Assembly (NCBI GenBank): GCA_027486075.1
Contig: JAIXPU010000095.1
Location: forward strand, 1 to 33,315
Length of the DNA stretch: 33,315 nucleotides
DNA from: Streptomycetaceae bacterium
GTDB taxonomy: Bacteria; Actinomycetota; Actinomycetes; Nanopelagicales; Nanopelagicaceae
Direction: 5' to 3'
Each line of letters starts with the position of its first letter. Within the stretch, counting starts at the first letter, position 1. Made by a program: the position numbers and the translations under genes. Shown piece by piece: positions 28,403-33,315 of the stretch. The notes beneath the pieces are model-generated. The model was not told where the DNA came from and did no database searches. It was given only the letters and a program-made list of their open reading frames with translations.

Positions 28403-28789
28403 ATGGCGACAAGTACACGTAAGAAAACTCCAGGAAAAAAACAACGGCTCGGTGCCTTTGGTGAAGAAGCTATAGCGCAATACCTACTTTCACGCGGGGA
28501 TGAGATCCTTGAAAGAAATTGGCGGGTGCGAGAAGGCGAAATTGATTTAATCGCCCTTGGCGCAGATGGTCTCTTCCATTTTGTTGAGGTAAAGACGCGC
28601 AGCTCTCTCGCCTTTGGACATCCACTCGAAGCGATTAATAAGGATAAGGCGCACCGCATGCAACGCCTTGCCTTGGCATGGCTGGCAACTCATGGCTGTT
28701 TGGGATGTGACTACACAATTGATGTTGCAGCAGTCCTCATCAACGCAGATAGTTCGCATACTCTCGAATATCGTGCGGCAATTTTATGA
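28403..28789 (+). CDS. yraN: YraN family putative endonuclease (UPF0102)
   Basis: RLGAFGEEAIAQYLLSRGDEILERNWRVREGEIDLIALGADGLFHFVEVKTRSS. Confidence 0.92.
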   Translation: MATSTRKKTPGKKQRLGAFGEEAIAQYLLSRGDEILERNWRVREGEIDLIALGADGLFHFVEVKTRSSLAFGHPLEAINKDKAHRMQRLALAWLATHGCLGCDYTIDVAAVLINADSSHTLEYRAAIL

Positions 28790-30306
28790 GTATCGGTCGT
28801 ACTGAATCGGTAGCGCTTTTGGGGCTTTCTGGCAGCGTCGTTGAAATTGAAGTTGATATTGCTGATGGACTCCCTGGTTTCTCACTATTGGGTCTACCTG
28901 ATGCGGCGCTCTCTGAATCTCGTGATCGAGTGCGCGCTGCGCTGACCAACTGCAGTGAGGCATGGCCCAATAAGAAAGTCACCGTCTCGCTCTCGCCCGC
29001 CTGGTTACCAAAGAGCGGTTCTGGCTTTGATCTCTCAATCGCACTGGCGCTGCTCATCGCTCAGGAAACGTTGCCTCAAGCGCCTTTTCTGCATACAACA
29101 ATCTTGGGGGAACTTGCACTCGACGGAAAGATTCGTGCAGTTCGCGGTGTTCTTCCTGCGCTCATCGCTGCTTATAAAGCGGGCATACGTCGTGCCATCG
29201 TGCCAACGGCTAATCGAGCAGAGGCGCAGTTAATGAGTGCGATGGAGGTCCTTACCTTTGCCACACTTCATGAAGTTCTCATGTGGGCGCGCACTGGAGT
29301 TACGCCACAGGCACAAGAGCTCGATCTCGAAGTAGATGACTCATCGAGTTATTTAGATTTTGCCGATGTCGCAGGGCAGAGCAAAGCTCGACAAGCCGCC
29401 GAGATAGCTGCCAGTGGGGGACATCATCTACTTCTCATCGGTCCACCCGGTGCTGGCAAGACGATGATTGCATCGCGAATTCCAACAATCTTGCCTGAGT
29501 TAGATCTGGAACAGGCGCTAGAAGTAACGGCGGTGCACTCGATCTCTGGCGGTCTTGGTGATCGTTCGCCTATGTCGCGACTTGCCCCGATTATTTCGCC
29601 ACATCACACTGCATCACGCGTTGCCATCGTCGGCGGAGGTTCACACATTATTAAGCCAGGTGCATGCAGCTTGGCACACCACGGAGTCCTCTTTATCGAT
29701 GAAGCACCTGAATGCGCAGTGGGAGTTTTAGATTCACTCCGTCAGCCACTTGAATCTGGCACCATCACAATTACCCGAAGCGTTGGCAATATAACTTTTC
29801 CAGCGTACTTTCTCTTAGTACTTGCCGCCAACCCCTGCCCATGTGGCAAATTCATCGGTAAAGGTCGCGCCTGCACCTGCACATCTATTCAAGTGAGGCG
29901 TTACCTTGGCAAACTCTCTGGTCCACTTATGGATCGAATTGATATGCGAGTTATCGTCGAGCCAGTTGGCAGAGTAGAAATGGCGCAGACCGAGCTTGGT
30001 GAATCCAGCTCAGTAATTCGCCAGCGCGTTATCGCAGCGCGTGCAGCAGCCGCTGCCCGATTTGCAGATCAGCCTTGGAAACTCAATGCACAGATACCAG
30101 CACGCGAACTTCGCAATACCTACAAGCCAGAGCGAGCTGCTATGAACTTTTTACATGATGAGTTAGATCGCGAACGCTTGACTGCACGTGGACTCCACAA
30201 GGTCATTCGTCTTTCTTGGACTTTGGCTGATTTAAGCAAGCATGAAACTCCAACGCTTGCCGATGTGCAGCGAGCTTATGCACTTCGCGAGGGCTCAGAG
30301 CTATGA
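28786..30306 (+). CDS. comM: YifB/ComM-family Mg chelatase-like AAA ATPase
   Basis: IEVDIADGLPGFSLLGLPDAALSESRDRVRAAL, LLLIGPPGAGKTMIASRIPTILP, LAANPCPCGKF, LSGPLMDRIDMRV. Confidence 0.95.
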   Translation: MSIGRTESVALLGLSGSVVEIEVDIADGLPGFSLLGLPDAALSESRDRVRAALTNCSEAWPNKKVTVSLSPAWLPKSGSGFDLSIALALLIAQETLPQAPFLHTTILGELALDGKIRAVRGVLPALIAAYKAGIRRAIVPTANRAEAQLMSAMEVLTFATLHEVLMWARTGVTPQAQELDLEVDDSSSYLDFADVAGQSKARQAAEIAASGGHHLLLIGPPGAGKTMIASRIPTILPELDLEQALEVTAVHSISGGLGDRSPMSRLAPIISPHHTASRVAIVGGGSHIIKPGACSLAHHGVLFIDEAPECAVGVLDSLRQPLESGTITITRSVGNITFPAYFLLVLAANPCPCGKFIGKGRACTCTSIQVRRYLGKLSGPLMDRIDMRVIVEPVGRVEMAQTELGESSSVIRQRVIAARAAAAARFADQPWKLNAQIPARELRNTYKPERAAMNFLHDELDRERLTARGLHKVIRLSWTLADLSKHETPTLADVQRAYALREGSEL

Positions 30307-31160
30307 ACGTTACTGCTCAACGCCTAGCGCTAATGGCAGCAATTGAACCAGGTACACACTTCTGGACTCGAGAAATCTTGAGCCATGGAGTCGAAGAAGT
30401 CCACGCCAGAATTATTGGGCGAGCATATGACCCGATTAAATATGCCAACATCATCGATAAAGTGAGTAACTTCAACCCGGAAAGCGAATTCTCTAAAATC
30501 TCTGCTGCAGGTGCACATCTACTTACCCCTGAAGACATTGATTGGCCAATTCGCGTTGATGATCTGGAATCTCCGCCGATTGCGCTAATTGTTAAGGGGC
30601 GCAGAGATCTCTTTACCAACCCTTCCCTTGCCATCGTTGGTACCCGCAATCCGACTCCGTATGGAACCCGTATCGCAGGTGATTTTGCCGCCGGTTTTGT
30701 TGATCGCGAATGGGACATCATCAGTGGAGGCGCTTACGGCATTGATTCAGCGGCGCATCGCGGCGCTTTAGTCGCCGAAGGTCGCACCATTGCAGTTATT
30801 GCATCAGGAATTGATACACCTTATCCATCAGGTAACTCTCGCCTCTTCGATGAAATCTGCGAGAACGGAGCAATTATTAGTGAGGTAGTACCCGGAGTTC
30901 CTGCGCTGCCACATCGTTTTCTAACACGCAATCGCATTATTGCAGCGCTCTCGCAGAGCACGCTGGTGGTGGAAGCAGCATTTCGGAGCGGATCACTTCG
31001 CACCGCTCGAGATGCGGCTCAATTGCTGCGACCGGTGATGGCGATACCTGGTCCAATAAATTCACCTTCATCTGAAGGCTGCCATCGCCTGATTGGCGAG
31101 AGAGCTGCCGAACTTGTGACATCTGTTGCCGATGCTTGCGAATTGATATCAGCTCTTTAG
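30303..31160 (+). CDS. dprA: DNA-processing protein DprA
   Basis: LAIVGTRNPTPYGTRIAGDFA, ISGGAYGIDSAAHRGAL, VIASGIDTPYPSGNSRLFDEI, FLTRNRIIAALSQSTLVVEAAFRSGSLRTARDA. Confidence 0.95.
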   Translation: MNVTAQRLALMAAIEPGTHFWTREILSHGVEEVHARIIGRAYDPIKYANIIDKVSNFNPESEFSKISAAGAHLLTPEDIDWPIRVDDLESPPIALIVKGRRDLFTNPSLAIVGTRNPTPYGTRIAGDFAAGFVDREWDIISGGAYGIDSAAHRGALVAEGRTIAVIASGIDTPYPSGNSRLFDEICENGAIISEVVPGVPALPHRFLTRNRIIAALSQSTLVVEAAFRSGSLRTARDAAQLLRPVMAIPGPINSPSSEGCHRLIGERAAELVTSVADACELISAL

Positions 31161-31192
31161 GTTCTTCATCGATGTAATGAGAGAATAAGCCC

Positions 31193-32110
31193 ATGAGTAA
31201 TTTCCGTTCTGGGTTTGTCGCCATTGTCGGCCGCCCAAATACTGGAAAATCAACTCTCATTAACGCTCTTGTGGGTAGCAAGATTGCAATTACATCTCCG
31301 CACCCAAACACCACCCGCCATGCCATTCGCGGCATCGTCAATAACGAGGCCTATCAAGCTGTACTGGTTGATACCCCAGGAATTCATAAGCCCAAAACCC
31401 TTCTTGGATTTCGGCTTAACGCGGTTGTGAATCAGAGTTTAGATTCTGTCGATATCGTGATGATGTGCCTACCTGCCGATGAGACCTCAGGCGCGGGAGA
31501 TATTTTTCTAGCAGCTGAAATTGCTAAGTACCCACGGGCCAAGAAGTTTGCGCTTGTGACTAAGACAGATTTAGTCTCCAAGAAGAATTTAGCTACGCGA
31601 CTGCTAGGCGTCAATGAGCTAGCTCAAGGATTTACATGGGATGAGATTGTGCCTATTTCGGCAGCTGTCCACGATCAGATTAATCTCCTCGAAAAGTTAA
31701 TTGGAGATGCGCTCCCTGAAGGCCCAGCTTTCTATCCAACGGATATGAAGAGCGATCAGAATATTCAACAGCTGATCTGCGAACTCATTCGCGAGGCAGC
31801 CCTGCGTGATGCGCGTGAAGAGTTGCCGCACTCGATTATGGTCACCATTGATGAGATGGCAGAACGTGATGAAAAGGGCAGCCGCCCATTCTTTGATATC
31901 CATGCAACTATCCATGTTGAGCGCGATTCGCAGACTGGAATCTTGCTTGGACATAAAGGTGAACGCCTCAAAGATATTGGTACACGCGCCCGTAAAGATA
32001 TTGAGCGCGAACTCGGAGCTAGGATTTTTCTAGGCTTACATGTGAAAGTCTCTAAAGAATGGCAGCGCGATCCTAAGTTGCTAGAACGACTTGGATTTAC
32101 TGAGCGCTGA
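31193..32110 (+). CDS. era: GTPase Era
   Basis: GFVAIVGRPNTGKSTLINALVGSKIAITSPHPNTTRHAIRGI, DTPGIHKPK; C-terminal KH domain GILLGHKGERLKDIGTRARKDIERELGARIFLGLHVKVSKEWQRD. Confidence 0.95.
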   Translation: MSNFRSGFVAIVGRPNTGKSTLINALVGSKIAITSPHPNTTRHAIRGIVNNEAYQAVLVDTPGIHKPKTLLGFRLNAVVNQSLDSVDIVMMCLPADETSGAGDIFLAAEIAKYPRAKKFALVTKTDLVSKKNLATRLLGVNELAQGFTWDEIVPISAAVHDQINLLEKLIGDALPEGPAFYPTDMKSDQNIQQLICELIREAALRDAREELPHSIMVTIDEMAERDEKGSRPFFDIHATIHVERDSQTGILLGHKGERLKDIGTRARKDIERELGARIFLGLHVKVSKEWQRDPKLLERLGFTER

Positions 32111-32906
32111 TTGCTCCTGTTGCCAGGGCGATAAGTAGGACGCTACCAAGGGCAACGCGATAGATAACAAAAGGCATGAAGCTCTTTGTCGCGATGTATT
32201 TCATCAACCAAGCAATGACTGCATAGCCAACAAAGAAAGCTGTGACGGTGGCGGCGAATATCTCTGGAAGTGAATAGACCGATGAAGCGTCTTCGCTGAC
32301 CGCCGCCTGTAGTTGATAGAAACCGCTACCGAAGACGGCGGGAAGGGCTAACAAGAATGAGTAACGCAGAGCAGCTTCTCGTTTGTAACCGAGGATTCGA
32401 CCGAAGGCGATAGTGGCACCTGACCGTGAAACACCTGGAATAAGTGCCAGCGCTTGGGCAAATCCATAGCCGATTCCATCGCGTACATTGAGTTGGGCAA
32501 GAACCTTTTCATTCTTGCCAACGTAATCCGCTAAACCGAGGATAAGTCCAAAGACAATCAGCATCGAGGCCACAATCCATAGAGCTCTAAAGTTATTGGT
32601 GATGTAGGACTCGCCAAAGTAACCCAGCACAACAATAGGAAGAGTGCCGATGATGATGAGGTTTCCGAGTCGCGCTTCAGGTGAACCATCGCGCTTAAAC
32701 CAGGCTTTTGCGATTGAAAGAATATCTCTGCGGAAGTAGAGCAAGACGGCGAGTTCGGTGCCGATCTGGGAGATGGCGGTGAAGGCGGCTCCAGGATCTT
32801 TAGCGCTCGGGAGAAATTCTCCGGTGATACGAATATGAGCGCTGGAAGAGATTGGTAGAAATTCAGTAAGGCCCTGAATTAATCCTAAGAAGATAGCTTC
32901 AAGCAT
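32097..32906 (-). CDS. uppP: Undecaprenyl-diphosphatase
   Basis: FLGLIQGLTEFLPISSSAHIRITGEFL, ALIPGVSRSGATIAFGRILGYKREAALRYSFLLALPAV. Confidence 0.95.
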   Translation of the reverse strand: MLEAIFLGLIQGLTEFLPISSSAHIRITGEFLPSAKDPGAAFTAISQIGTELAVLLYFRRDILSIAKAWFKRDGSPEARLGNLIIIGTLPIVVLGYFGESYITNNFRALWIVASMLIVFGLILGLADYVGKNEKVLAQLNVRDGIGYGFAQALALIPGVSRSGATIAFGRILGYKREAALRYSFLLALPAVFGSGFYQLQAAVSEDASSVYSLPEIFAATVTAFFVGYAVIAWLMKYIATKSFMPFVIYRVALGSVLLIALATGAISAQ

Positions 32907-32925
32907 GGCGGAAGTATCTCAAGAT

Positions 32926-33315
32926 TTATTGCGCAGTTGGCTTACGGCTCGCAAGGTAAGAACCAATTAATACAAGAGGAAGGCCAATGATAATGCCAAC
33001 CGTCAGCGGTTCATTCAAGATGATGACGCCTAGAACAACTGCAAATGCGGTATTGAGATAGGTAACAAGTGATCCACGCGCGACGCCGATAATGGCAGCG
33101 AGAGCGAAGAAGGCAACGAAGGCGGCGCCTGTTGAGAGAACGCCCAGACCAATAATTGCACCGATTGCTTCATTGGAGATCTCATGTGTTGGCCATTGCA
33201 CAACAGTGAAAGGTAGATAGAAAAGCGCAGTCATCGCCATGGCGACCGCGTTGATGGCAATTCCAGAAACATGTGGAAGCGCACTCTGCACCATCATGAC
33301 AGCGTAGGAATATCC
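32926..33315 (-). CDS. EamA/DMT-family transporter (truncated by window edge)
   Basis: Hydrophobic; ARGSLVTYLNTAFAVVLGVIILNEPLTVGIIIGLPLVLIGSYLASRK. Frame stays open to base 33315 (GYSYAVMMVQ...). Confidence 0.85.
   Translation of the reverse strand, partial: GYSYAVMMVQSALPHVSGIAINAVAMAMTALFYLPFTVVQWPTHEISNEAIGAIIGLGVLSTGAAFVAFFALAAIIGVARGSLVTYLNTAFAVVLGVIILNEPLTVGIIIGLPLVLIGSYLASRKPTAQ

Overview
The window is a gene-dense chromosomal segment with tiny intergenic gaps and many overlapping gene ends. It looks like a streamlined actinobacterium. Gene content (HrdB-type sigma factor, SepH, DUF4192, DUF7455, a SAM-IV-type riboswitch) and moderate GC suggest a freshwater Nanopelagicales/acI-like lineage; this is inference only. 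I found no tRNA, rRNA, CRISPR array, transposase or prophage. Recognisable genes include ribH (partial), a LigB/DODA-type dioxygenase, an aldo/keto reductase, a DinG-type helicase, a TetR regulator, two paralogous secreted proteins divergent from a HmuTUV-like heme/corrinoid ABC transporter, NUDIX, DUF4192, metX with a SAM riboswitch, the primary sigma factor, a CDGSH protein, DUF7455, a topoisomerase IV-like B subunit, a DUF2231-cytochrome b5 fusion, an ABC-F ATPase, a topoisomerase A subunit, a psuG/psuK pair, an alkaline phosphatase-family protein, sepH, an inositol monophosphatase, rplS-lepB-rnhB-yraN-comM-dprA-era, uppP and an EamA transporter (partial). The observations most worth checking are: (1) a ParC-type subunit that ends exactly at the core/CTD boundary, with no room for a CTD downstream; (2) a strong minus-strand intrinsic terminator encoded inside the codons of the CDGSH motif of the convergent gene; (3) two secreted paralogues with a conserved Cys/RxDH signature beside the HmuTUV-like transporter; (4) a perfect 20-bp operator-like palindrome upstream of the dioxygenase; (5) a SAM-IV riboswitch abutting the metX start; (6) an acidic C-terminal extension on ribosomal protein L19.
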